Assembly: GCA_907165135.1 (NCBI GenBank)
Contig: OU015567.1
Location: 12,405,001-12,469,000, forward strand
Direction: 5' to 3'
DNA: 64,000 nucleotides
Source: Oikopleura dioica
Taxonomy: Eukaryota > Chordata > Appendicularia > Copelata > Oikopleuridae
Shown here: piece after piece, positions 49,301 to 60,773 of the stretch
Layout of the letters: each line of letters begins with the position of its first letter
Numbering within the stretch: position 1 is the first letter of the stretch
Program-made: the position numbers and the translations under genes
The notes under the pieces: generated by a model
What the model was told of the DNA's origin: nothing
What the model saw: only the letters and a program-made list of their open reading frames with translations
Databases searched by the model: none

Positions 49301-52300
49301 GTCCGACTCAGCCCGAGCTCGATATGGTTGTGAAAATTTTCGAAACACGGCTCCAGCCTTGTATTGACAAGCTGAATGAAATGGCTGAAACTGGAGTGGA
49401 TCTTGTCGTCATGAAGCAGCAGATCGCCGTGATTATCGGTTGCCTCGCTGGAATCATGAATTCAGTTAGATTCAACCACGGTGAGCAACTGCCAACAGTA
49501 GAAGGATATGAAAGTGTTCTTTCCGAAAAGATGAACACACTCAACACCACTCAGGAGCCCTATTTAACGGAAAAGCTTGCCCACGTCCCTCAAAAAGTCT
49601 TTCACGCCTTGAAGAATGTCCTCTCGAAACTTGAAGAAGAAAAGAACATTTCCGACCACAGAACGATGCATTGGATTCTATTGGCAATGAATTTCAGTTT
49701 CAACTTCCGACCAAAGATGTTTGTACATTTTCCCCATCACGTCGACCATTATAAACGACTATATGGCCTCTACCGCTTGCAGCAACATAAACGATACCCA
49801 TTCGCAATTATTGAAGTTCGAGTTTACAACGACCTCGTTTGCAAAAGACCATACCAGTACGACTACAATTATTTTACGCAAAACCATTTAGGTAAGCTCA
49901 ATCATATATACTCCTTTTTATCCGTTTTTCTTCAGATTACCTCAATATTCTTGTGAAGTACGCACAAAGTCCCTTCACGCGCATTCGAAAAATTGTCCAA
50001 AACGAATTTTCCAAGCTTTTCAAATGCAAAACCGTGACGAACATATGCGGGCAGCACATGCAAGGACGCCACGAAATCTTCCTCAACAACATCACTTCCA
50101 CCCTCGAAAGCCAGAGCTCCGAGAAATACCAATCCATCGAAGAGCAAGGTAAGCCAGAAGAAAATGGCACATCCTCAGGCGATGATGTGGAAATGCTCGA
50201 AGACATTACGAATCTGGACGACGCTGGATTAATAAATCTGCTAGCTAATTTAAAGAAAGAAGAACTGGCGGACGCCAAATACAAGCCCTTCGTCGACAAG
50301 CTGCGAACTGACAAAAACCTGCTAAAAGCCTTTCAAAGTGCTACGACTCGCAACGCGCGCGCCTCCGAGTCGGAGAAAATGGATACGACCGAGCTGCCTG
50401 ATCAAGCAACAGAGCTGGAAACGCACAAAACGCTGAAAGGTGCTCTTTATCTCCTCGACCTCTCTAAAAATGGCCACTCGTACACTTTCCTTGCGCATTC
50501 CCATGATTACAGCCTTTGCAAGAGAATTTGGCCCATGGTGCTAAAAGTACGATGCGACAAGAAATCTGTCAACGACTTGGTGATGCATGTGTTTAAAAAT
50601 ATCATGGACAACTACTCCACAATGCTCTTTGACAACAAACTCGACAACGACGTCATCGAAACGATCAGACAACTTTCATCCCTTTCACTCACCGCCGAAG
50701 AAATTTCCGCATCAAACGAGCGCAAAGTTCGAGCTGCTGAGAATCGTAAAAACGACCACCAAGCGTTGAAACACGAGCTCCGCGAGTTGTGCTCGGATGA
50801 ACGGCTCAGCTGGACGCGACGCAAACTGTGCTACACTTTGTTCGCCAAATTCATGGTTCGGCTTGACGTCGAGATCGAACCAGCCGATGTGGAATTGCTC
50901 GCCCGTGAGCTGACAAATGAGCAACCCAAGTGGCGCTTGGGAGCTTTTACGTACGTCCAAACTGCCCTTCATAAAATTAAGCGAGTGCGACCACGAGAAT
51001 ATCTAAAAAGGGATGAAGTTTCGGGCCTTCCCACGATGGAAAAACTTCTGTACCGAAATGCTTTTAGAACGGAAGAAGATTGGAACAACGAGACTTATTA
51101 TTCAAATAGAAGTCATCTTGGATACACGACCTGGACAACAACGGTGAAAAAATACGCTCCCATCGATGAGAAAAACCCTTCTACGTATCCCAAGAACTCT
51201 GAAGACGTCACTGACATCGAGATGCCACTTTGGAAGAGAATCACAGATCCAGTTTGGGTAGCCACTGTAGCTGACCAACTTGCCCATTGGGACAAGAATG
51301 AGAAAAACCACGAGTCTTACATGCGACAGACCAATTGTTTCTTCATCAATTTGTTCCGTAATTTTGGCCCTGAAGCTGTCGAGCCTTGGATTGCTTGGGT
51401 AGAAAAGCTGATAGTTCACACAGAGACGCGATCAGTTCGAGTTGCCATCATCATTTGGGCGGCTATTGTCACTTGTATGAACCATTGGCCGGCATCGAAG
51501 GCGTTCCATTATCAGAGATGGGCAGTGTCCATTTTGGATAGAGCTATTGGTAGGTTCTACTCATAAATTCGAGATGATAAGACTTTTATAGCTGGTGTGG
51601 CGGAAGAGCTGAAACTATTCTGGGAGCGAACGATTGAAAACTTCACGAGTTCAAGGTATTTCAAGAACGCTTTTTCCCTGTTTATCGTATATTTTAGAGA
51701 TATCCGCCAGTACGCAATTATCTACGACTATTTATTGGATACGTCAAGGCTTCTGCAGGAGAATACATCATTATCGAACGAATTCAGACTCACACTGGTG
51801 CGAAAATGTGTCTCTCAAGGAATAAGTTGGAAAGCGCCAGAGTTCAGGACAAAGTAAGGGGAGATAACTGTAAAAAATCAAATAATTTCTTTCAGGATCT
51901 TTGAATGGATAATGACGAATCCATCTGTGTTGGCCAACGACTACCATATGATCCGTGCTGCTGTTGGCCAGCTGATCTTCTCGACCCTCATTTGGAAAGA
52001 CAGAGAAACCGCGAGCAAAGAGAATCCATTTGCCCATCAAGCGATAGTCGACATTTTCGAAAAATACCAAAATGCTGATACAGAAGAAGCAAAGAACATC
52101 TTTAACACGATGCTTTTTACGCTGAACAAAATTATCGCTTTTGGACTGCCTGGAACTTGGAAGTGGCTTGGAGTTCTGTTGAAAGAAACGGGGCAGGCGG
52201 AATTCTCAGATGACTCCGATCGCGATAAAATGACTCGCTGTTTAGTTGGTAAGAATACTTTTCTCCCTCCTCCAAAACATTATTCTCTTCAAAAACAACC

Positions 52301-53052
52301 GCAAGCATTACTTTTTTCTAGCTTTGGCGCAGAGTTATCAAAACAGAGAAGTTGTAGCTCATGGAATCGATGTCATGTCACAATGTGCTTCTAAGGAGTC
52401 CTGGCAAGTTCGTCTGACCCTTCTCAAGTAGGCATTTTATGATCAACATGTTCTCATGATATTTGAAGGCTTTTGCAACGAGTTCTCTTCCGAAACTTCT
52501 TCCTGAATCAAGTTCATTCTGCAAAGATCGAAAAGCTCGTTTTTGGCATGTTGGATGATGCGAGGACGGAAGTAAGAGAGTGCGCGGGCCGTACTCTCAG
52601 TGGTCTGTTCCGATGTAAAGTGATCAAGCCTGGTGATGAACAGAGAATTTACTTTACCAAAAAGCTAAAAGAAGGAAAGACGGATATTGAGAGAGATTCA
52701 GCTGTTCTTGGTCTCGAAGCTTTGATTGGAAGCGCTCCTTACGAGTAAGACGAAAATTTTCAAGGATTTTTTATTAAAAATATTTTAGTGTTCCAACCTG
52801 GCTTCCAAAAACTATAGAGCCCCTTTGCCACGCGGCTAGCACGAGTAAAAACTCTCCATCGAAAGTTAGCGCCCAACGAGCACTGAGAGAATTCAAACAC
52901 ACTCATCACGACCAGTGGGAGGAGCATCAGCACAAGGTGAGATTCTAGATTTCTGAGTGCCAACCGATTTGCTTACATCTCATTTTTAGTTCAATGATGA
53001 GCAGAGGCACATGTTAACGGATATTCTTGTTTCACCGAGTTACTACGCTTAG
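46311..53052 (+). CDS. psme4: Proteasome activator PA200 (PSME4/Blm10)
   Basis: A giant HEAT-like solenoid that caps the 20S proteasome and is linked to degradation of acetylated histones. An acidic N-terminal exon (46311-46451) joins VYSYLLPNGEALLSQADQL. Family matches continue throughout: KEQHLLLIKLYYNLI, KELELDWRPMHKIY, ANIGYVNLQPWYPEIFNKILRSF, YVHPSNHGKW, VGYTPAIAACGDALFEP, DEFHMDIELQWSLILL. The C-terminus is THHDQWEEHQHKF with final SPSYYA. The terminal YYA is the motif that docks into the 20S alpha ring. Two introns seem to begin GG (46975-47088 and about 47150-47410). The second contains a tRNA gene. Intron 47513-47611 is 99 nt, in frame and free of stops. Most of the protein lies in the long exon 47612-49890 and the 49935-51550 exon. 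Confidence 0.94.
47204..47287 (+). tRNA. tRNA-Ile (anticodon UAU) with a short intron
   Basis: The acceptor stem GCTCCTG pairs with CAGGAGC plus discriminator A. The D arm is GGCGCAATCGGTTAGCGC (A- and B-box type promoters) and the T arm is GGTTGTGAGTTCGAGCCTCACC. The anticodon loop CTTATA + A is split by a roughly 10-nt intron (GACATGAGAA) just after the anticodon, as is usual for animal tRNA-Ile(UAU). The anticodon stem CTGTA/TGCGG contains G-U pairs. It lies on the same strand inside a PSME4 intron. Confidence 0.9.
47513..47611 (+). other. In-frame, stop-free intron in PSME4
   Basis: GT...AG bounds and homology on both sides (DALT|GLMTFLP) mark it as an intron. It is 99 nt, has no stop in the reading frame, and is GC-rich (CGCCGCGCGCGAG). 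Retention would add 33 residues. Confidence 0.6.
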
Positions 53053-53442
53053 TCGCGTATATGACTCTTTCTTTTCTATTTTATTTTCAATTACTATTCC
53101 TTTATGATATTAAGAAAATTGAAACAATTTCTGTAAAGTTCCTGAAATTTCAAATTTTAATTTTTTCCAGAATGAAGTTTATTTTTATCAAATCTTACTG
53201 TTGATGTTGGTGTTCCACGCAATCAACCACTAGTTGATTCAGCTAGTTAAAAATAATATTTATAAAAATATACAGTTAATCATTTATTGAAATTTTTACA
53301 TGTATTTGATTTGCAAAAACTCCTGTTTTGTTGAATTTAATTTCTTCAAGTTCATCCATCAATTTCATGTTTACTGGAAAAGAAACTATCACAGACACTT
53401 ATACCAACTTTTCTCAAATACGAAAACCTTCAGAAATGATAG
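53053..53442. other. Intergenic gap between PSME4 and CDAN1
   Basis: 390 bp of AT-rich DNA ending in CCTTCAG at 53433, a likely trans-splice acceptor ten bases before the CDAN1 ATG. An earlier out-of-frame ATG lies between them. Confidence 0.4.
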
Positions 53443-56400
53443 ATGGCCTCAGTTGGGATAAAAGAAATTGTTCGAAACGCGGAAAAACGCTCTCCAACCG
53501 AACATGAGAACTTTCTGGTCTCGAACTACGTCTCTAGGATTATTCAAAACACCTGGAGTGCAATTGAAAAAGCGGAATCGAAACGCGCCAAGCCACTGCA
53601 TGAAAACTCGAGCTTGAATATCAGGTAGTTCTCTTTCTTGATTTCGATTGTTAAACAAGCGTTCTTTCAGCAATAATGTACCGGACATATCAAAAATCTC
53701 TCCTATCCCATTTCACTACAACAATTCGAAGAAAGGGAGAGCATCGCCAAGGTGGGTTTCGGAATTGGTTGGGAAATCTTGCTCCCGCTCTCTCTGATCT
53801 TGAAAATATAACCCCATTGTATCATACATGTATGAATAGAGCTTTTAAAGGTCTAGCAACTCTGCATTGGAATTCCCAATATATGAAATATTATCTGTTT
53901 TATCGGAGTTTTACCTTCAAAACTGGGTTGCATTTTTGAAAACTGAAGAGTGCCAGGCATGAATTTAGATTTGATTTTAATATTTTAAACGCCTGAAAAC
54001 CGGCAATTTTTGGATGATTGGACATTTTCATGCTGAGTTTATTTATCTGAGGTAGATGTTAAAAATCTGATTGTTAATTTTGGTGAAAAACCCATCATTT
54101 AGATAAAAATTGGTAAAGAAAAACCGGAAATTTCTAGAGATATCGAAAATTCCAATGCAGAGTTTGTAGAGCTAGAAAAGCTCTTTCGATACATGTGTTA
54201 TATGATGGGGGTTAATCAGAAAAGTTCGGAGCTATAGCCGAAGCAAGATTTCCCAACCAATTCCGAAACCCTCCCAAGAGGCCCACGAGTTTCTTCGCCA
54301 CTCAAACAAGCTCGAAGAACTGGAGGGTGAGCTTATTTTTATCGACTTTTGTCGACTCAATTGTTCAGAAATGTTTGGCCAAAGCAAAATGGCAGCGTCA
54401 CCGAATCGGTCAGCTTGTCCGAGTTTATCATCACTAAGAAGACCAAAAACAAAAAGCACGAGCGTAAAAGGCAAGAATAGGTAATCGGTTAACAATTGAC
54501 CAAAATTTAGTGTGCCATTAAAAACAACTGCCATGAGAGCGATGAGCTTCGGTGACTCGCCACCAAAAGCTCCAAGCTCGCAGCGAGGGCTGTCCACGAC
54601 ACTCGACAGATTTGATACCCCTGAGCTACCTCCCCAGGATCGCGATCTTCTTGACCAAGAACGCCAGCTCATTTTACAGATTCGTGGCGCTCAAAACGAA
54701 GTTAAAGAGGTCAAGACGAAAATAAACACTGGTTCTCTTCCAGTTATCTTGCCAAAAGAAGAAGTCGATCGGCCGCCTATTGAAGTCTGCTCATGTCATG
54801 GCTGTTTCGTCCAAACACTTCTTCAATCATCTGTTAAAGTTTCTGCAGATTGCGACCGAAGGATTTATTCTACTGTACGAATATTCGCCAATCATCTCAA
54901 GTCATCGATAAACTTGAGTTTTATCTCTACTTTACAAAGGCCGGGGTTCGTAATATATTCATTTTGTCTTCCAGTAGAAGACTTCCACCGAATTCAATTT
55001 TCTCAACCCTATTCAAGTATTTTGAGCTTTTTCATAACAAAAGACAACGCCTCGCTTAACACCTTGGAACTCTCCAGCTTTGATCCTGAATGCATTGTGA
55101 CTACTATCGAAGACATTTTTCTTTTGGTGCTATTTGTCATCTCCGACTTACCACAGACCCTCATCGCCGTCCTCTCCCCTTGTACCGCTCGTGCCTTATC
55201 CCGCAAAATCGAAATGGTTGACAGTTCAAGCAATACCACTTTAAAAGAGAAGCTCAGGATCTTTTCTCAATCCCTCGACAAAATTACCTCAAAACACGAC
55301 GACTCATCTCAGGAATCTAAAAAATACGTATTTCGCCATGTTCTCAAGCCCAGCACTGTTGATCACGATCAACTTCAAAAGAAGGAAAACTTTCTCAACA
55401 CGGACACTTTTGCTGCGCTTAGGAAGCAGCGAGACGAGATTTTCCACATTTTTCGAATTTGGCAGAAGAATCATTCAGATCCAGATTGGAACTGTGATTT
55501 GCATATTGGCTCCAGAATTCGCTGCTTGGTGCACTCTGTAAATGTTTCCGGCAACACCATGGCCTTCAGCCGACTTTTTATGTTGATCCTTCTTGATTCG
55601 TTTATCGAGCAGCAAACGGAATCCAGCCCTAGTCCAGACTGCTCCCTAAACAGCTCCCAGCTAGACTTGTTCAAGCTTATCTCTGACTTTGATGTTATGA
55701 CTCTTGTGAAAGAAGGCAATGCAAGAAAACTCGCAGTTCTTGAACAACGGTTCTATCAAAACTCAAAAACAAACGCCTCGAAACACGCGACATCAGCTGA
55801 CAACCAGGAAGACGGATCGTTTTTCCCTGGTTCCCAGTCATTCTTCCAAAGCTTTTTGGTCATTTCTGGCTGCGCAAGGCTTCACACACATCTTTTGGAC
55901 TTGATGTTCGATTCGCTGGGGAAGATGATCGACCAGATAAAGCATTTAGGAAAGGTTTTTATGCAGCGCAGAAACAGTAAAACTTTTTTTGCAGTGAAGA
56001 CTCCATTATTTCTTATACAGCAGTTTCTTTATTTGCCCGAGTAAAAGAAACTGGTAAGGGTTGTTTCCTTATCAGTTTCTGTAGTAAACTGCGCATGAAA
56101 ATGTACAGTTTGAATTTGAACTCGGGTACATCAAAGCTGCACATATGCCGTCGGACTCATAACCCGCAAAACTCCAGGGTTCATGTTCCATGGCTTTACT
56201 TGATCTTATTTGATCCGAGTGAACCACTGATGTTCTCTTGGAAATGAGAAAAGAACGAATCTGAATGGCCGTGATGATTTCGGTCGGATGCTACATTTTC
56301 CCAAATTTTAAACTTGACAAGTTTTATTTGTCCCCAAAGTTCGCATCCGTTTCCGTGAAATTCGCATTGATAAAATTAACCGCGCAATAAAAATCTTGAC

Positions 56401-58393
56401 AGACTTTGACGATACCGAATGTCCCTTGCGCGGTGCCATTTATGAGAGTCGCGTGGCGCATTTGATCTCCAAGTTTTGCGGCTACCTCTACTTCCTCCCC
56501 TACCGCGATTCCCATGTTCATGAGAATCTTGCCTGTCGCCCGTATCGATCAGCGCCCGTCGATTTCTGTCGCCTCTTGAAATCCCAGACGGATGCGCGCA
56601 AACTCCTGCTCATTCTCAACGTCACTGCCGCTTTTATATCTCAGGATAAGATTAAAAATTTCATCACTGATTCACAAAATTAAGGACTCTCCTTGATGAG
56701 TCCTCCTTCCTATGAAAATATATACCATATATTTTCATCATTCATTTATTATTATTCATCAATTTTTTATCTTGAAAAAGACCCAATCCGCTGAAACGAA
56801 CACTTTCCATGCACATCTGCTCGAATTCAGCGAGCTAAAAAGCTGGTGTCACCATATTTCGCATACGAGCACTGGCAAAGACATGTTTGCCGCGGCAATT
56901 CGACACAACTCAAGTGTGGTCACTCAAGGTAAGTTGCAATACTGAAAGCACTCTTTATTCTGTATCGTGTTTTAGCACTTCCGATAAGTCTTTACCAGGC
57001 GAGCGATGTTGAGGGTCGCCGGCAGAGCTTGCCGGCCTGTGGTGAACTTGGCATTGATGAGTTCATTGTTCTTTGCCCAGAGCTCACTAGAATCAACAAA
57101 CCAAGAAACGGGTCCTTCGGTGCAAAAGTTGAAAAGCGGCGTCGAGTAGAAACAACGATAGTCAAACCGCAAGTCAGACAGGATTCAAAATCGCTGAAGA
57201 CGCAGCTGGAAGATGCGTTTTTCAAGGCTAATCCAGCCTCGCTCAAAAGAGCGACCGAGTTTGTGATAGAAAGAGTCACATCTAATTGTGTCAAGCACTT
57301 TAGAAATAAAGGAAGGTTGAAAACAATCTAATCAACTTCAAATTCGAAAGTCTAGCTTTATCAAGTCAATTACTGTTTTCAATCTGCTAAAGTAATACCC
57401 GACACGCTGCGCGATTTCAACGCCAAGGTCAAGGATCACTTCAACGCGACACCCTCGGATGCAGAAGACGATGTCATCGCAATTGCTTTCATCAATACAA
57501 TTGTTGAAAAGTGTCTCAAAGCATGCCTCGACAAGTGTTTGGCCGAGAGCGTACCGTTTTGCGAAAAGAACTCCAACGAAGCGCTGCCTCCTATTCTCGG
57601 TCCTGATGTGCCCCGTGCGGCTGTGGCATTCGCGGTCAAGATCACTGAGAGGGATACAAAGGCAAAAACAGCGGAATGGTTTAAAGAAAAGGTGCCGATT
57701 ATTGTAAATAGAGATGGAAAAATGGCTTTTGAGCGATCAAGAATTAACAGGCACGAGTTGACGCTAAATAAAAGTCTTTAAATCCTAGAAATCCGAATGA
57801 TCTGTATGGTAGACTCATTGAAAGAACCAAACAAAAGGTTTACCAAATCTCGAATGAGGATTACAAACCGCACTCGGAGCTTTTGTCCTCTCTTCGCGAA
57901 GTCGTCATGCGCGACCAGCTCGGCCAGGCTGATGAATCAACTCAAATCATGTCGCTTGGTAAATTACTGCCTCAGTTGCTGGAGTCAATACCATCAATGG
58001 ACGGTGGATCAATCAAAACGGCGTCATTTCTTTTGACTCAAGTCGTCTTCATCGCTTTCAGGTCAAGGTTACTCCATTTCAAATTCTTTTACATAAAGGA
58101 AAAACTAGAATTTTACAGTCGAGTAACTTTTTTGAAGATTTCCAAAAGCGGAATTTTCCTTATTGGTCTCAATGTTCACCGCTGAAATCGTGGAGCAACT
58201 ATCATTCCTGCCCTCTTCAGTTCTTATTTGTGCCTTGCTAGAGTCATTTGTCTTGCAACCAAGTAAAAGTGCCAACGAGAACATACAGTTATTCCTGACG
58301 ACTATGCCTGGCTGGGAGACGCAGGACATCGAGCAAGTCCTCGAAACGTATCCTCCGGAAATAACTTTATTCGTTCAAAACTGTTTACAGTAG
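53443..58393 (+). CDS. cdan1: Codanin-1
   Basis: A large cytoplasmic/nuclear protein that binds the histone chaperone ASF1. The human gene is mutated in congenital dyserythropoietic anaemia type I. The N-terminus (53443-54480) is Ser/Pro/Arg-rich and disordered, built from short exons. The main exon (about 54511-55960) contains ALRKQRDEIFHIFRIWQKNH and CDLHIGSRIRCLV, clear codanin motifs. Later exons give KFCGYLYFLPYRD and NPASLKRATEFVIERVTSNCVKH (human [21 protein letters not shown]). The stop is at 58391-58393 after FVQNCLQ. One intron (53752-54278) is made almost entirely of a foldback element, and another (about 54480-54510) is only about 30 nt. The roughly 340-bp intron near 55990-56337 is otherwise plain. 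Confidence 0.9.
53752..54273. mobile_element. Foldback DNA element forming a CDAN1 intron
   Basis: Inverted terminal arms of about 120 bp: GGGTTTCGGAATTGGTTGGG-AAATCTTGCT on the left is repeated in reverse complement at about 54242-54271. Inner blocks match too (TAACCCCAT, ACATGTAT, GAGCTTTT, CTCTGCATTGGAATT). A direct repeat CCAAG flanks it at 53747-53751 and 54274-54278. The intron donor GT is the first dinucleotide of the element, and the acceptor AG is the end of the right CCAAG. There is no coding capacity in the middle. Confidence 0.8.
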
Positions 58394-58577
58394 TCCTAGC
58401 TTTTTTCTATTTCCCAAATTCGATTCAATGTGTGTGTATTTATTTATTCAAGCATCTTATATTCAACAAATTTCTGTACAGGCTTTTTATACTTACAGTG
58501 ATCGTTCCATTTTCTGTTATTTTTAGTTACAGTATTAAAATATAATTCCAGATATTCTAAATTTTTGTACTTCTTTT

Positions 58578-60500
58578 TCATTCTCTTCTATTATGATAAT
58601 GATTCTTTTTGCTTCGATTTTTCTGAAGAAAAGTTGATTTTTGGCTGCAATTTCGAGCTACCTTTAATTGATAGATTCTTTTTTCAAAATTGCTCATTTC
58701 TCTGCAACCAGGAGAGTATTTCGGAAGCACCCAATGAGCATTTTCTTCATCGTTAATTTTCTTTACTCCAAAGCGGCATCTTATATTTTCAATCTCGAAT
58801 TGCGTCAAGTGAAGACAAATTACCTAGCTTGATATGGGCTTTCATGCCACTCAATGCCTTTATTACACTCATATTGGCAATTTCTCGTATAGAACCAACG
58901 ATTTTCCCCTTCCGGATGTACCAAATGTCCGACGCAAGAGCCCTTCTTTAATCTGACATATCCACCTTCCTTACTTCGAATAGTCTTTGGCAATTTATGA
59001 ATCGAGCAACGATCAGCTGCCCATTTTTCATCGGGGCAGTTTGGCAGCGTATGCGGTTCTTTCCATTTGCCCCGAGTACATGTCGTTGCTACGCCTAAAA
59101 GTTAAGTACGTTATAAAGCGATCATAAGGAAATGTTTATTTACTTGTGCGGTTAAAGTCTTCACAGGAGAAATAGCACTTCTTTATTTTGGGGTTCCTAG
59201 CCTTGAGCTCGTAAAAATGCTTATTGAGAAAGTAATACACAAGTAGAAAGATAACTGAATATGAAGTTCAGTCTATGAACCCTATTCCTTGTCACCAAAC
59301 TCATCCGCCTCGCAATCACCCCACGTCCCTCGCGGAAATCCCCATTTCGGGATATCCCACGGATCGCAATCAGGCTCAACACTTCGTAGACTTATGCTTT
59401 TATACGTGGCCAAGTCCAGCGGTCTACGCGGGTGGCGAGTTTCGATTCTGATACGAGGACAGCTCATTTTCTTGCGCCGGGAAAGAGCTGTCAAGAAGTC
59501 GGAATTGGCATCCAAGCTGCCATGGTTTCGGCAGAGGCAACCTCGTGTCAGTTTCAGCCAAGAGCCCCGGCAATACGGAACAGTTTGCGGATCAGCTGGG
59601 TCTTTTTTTGCGACACAATGTCGTGTTTCTAAAAATTCTTTGTTGTTGGAAAAGATTTTCCGGAATTTCACGTGAAATCGACGTAATTACGTAGATGAAC
59701 ACACTCAATGACCTTTATCCGTTGATTCCTTCGTCAATTTTCCCGAAATGAGCGTAATTGGGCGTTATGTCTGTATTACAAGAATCGAGCGTTTTTATCT
59801 AGGTAATCTGGCGTTCAAATTTTCACTCGGCCTATTTGCTCAGCAGACATGTGTTTACATGTAGATATTAAGTCCTATGAACTTGCTTCGTTCGTTTACC
59901 TTGCGAGTAAAATTCTTCCCACGGTCTACAGGGGCTTGTCACTTGCCAGTTCGTCCATTTACCAGGAATAATCTTTTTCTCAGTTGAGCAAACAATGAAC
60001 ATATCTGATGTTCCAGCTTCACAGTCGCCTCCGTGAATTCTGTAATCTTTGATCGCGCACTCTTGGATATCTCCCTGTCCTTCAGGACAGTTGACCCCGC
60101 CAACGATGTACTCAATCGTTTCCGGCAAGGAAGTATCTTCTCCCGGCATGTATCTTCGGTACGCCTCCTGGTTGCCTATAAACAAGTTCCGACTAAAGCC
60201 CATCTGCCAACATGCTCTTTGTCCAAAGCTCTTAGCATTCTTCCCTGTCAGTCCGAAGACACCACTGTTCTGACAGAGACGACCCCAGTTTACAGCCCCG
60301 TATCCATCATTTGCTCTTTGTTGGATATCTCAAAATGATCAATTAAAATTCCAAAAGCAATAAATAACTTTTCTCAAATTAAATAAACACGAGTAAATAC
60401 AGTATCCCTTGCCCAATGTAAACTCTTCCATGACTCCAATGTGCGGCTTTGACTTCCCACCGACTAATCCACGCGGAAATCTCGTTTATTTTCAAAAACA
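58578..60500 (-). CDS. Secreted SRCR-domain, cysteine-rich protein
   Basis: The scavenger receptor cysteine-rich domain is assembled from an exon near 60500-60420 (GLVGGKSKPHIGVMEEF) and one from about 60335 (NDGYGAVNWGRLC, ACWQMGF, VGGVNCPEGQGDIQECAIKD, DMFIVCS). These follow the family's cysteine pattern (RLVGG, WG-VC, VCRQLGC, DV-C-G-E--L--C, VVC). Downstream exons encode cysteine-rich segments with WTNWQ and RGSW/RGTW motifs, somewhat like thrombospondin type 1 repeats: about 59627-59282, 59240-59150, 59093-58827 and 58782-58578. The signal peptide exon was not identified with certainty; MRVHSIIVLF near 60508 on the minus strand is a candidate but out of phase with the SRCR exon. Probable role is extracellular recognition or matrix (inference). 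Confidence 0.65.
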
Positions 60501-60764
60501 GTACGATAATACTGTGTACTCTCATTTAAATTCAGGTTCACTCAAAATTTTCAAATTCTAGTAGTTTTATCTATTTTCAGTTTATGTATGTTTTGCGTGA
60601 CAGAAATATTCTTTTATTTTCTTTCTTCAAAGGCAGACAAGCGCGATCCCCACCTAGTTTGGCGCCCCATCGACTACTCGCGCAGTATTCTTTGCGCCGC
60701 AGTTTGCGCATCGCGCGTTTCTTTCCCGAAAAGTACACCAAGCAGCATCAGATTAATTTGTCTA

Positions 60765-60773
60765 TTTGTTCAG
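60765..60773 (+). promoter_or_regulatory. Probable spliced-leader acceptor of pofut1
   Basis: TTTGTTCAG abuts the ATG with no untranslated base between. A normal 5' intron cannot be excluded, but no upstream exon is visible. Confidence 0.45.

Noticed and set aside
56160-56235. tRNA-Met(CAU)-like stretch (GGACTCATAACCC and GGGTTCATGTTCC) in a CDAN1 intron
   Set aside because: The anticodon stem has mismatches at both ends, the T arm pairs poorly and no 7-bp acceptor stem is found. At most it is a decayed tRNA or SINE fragment.
59289-59675. 128-codon plus-strand frame
   Set aside because: Antisense to the cysteine-rich exon of the SRCR gene; no family match.
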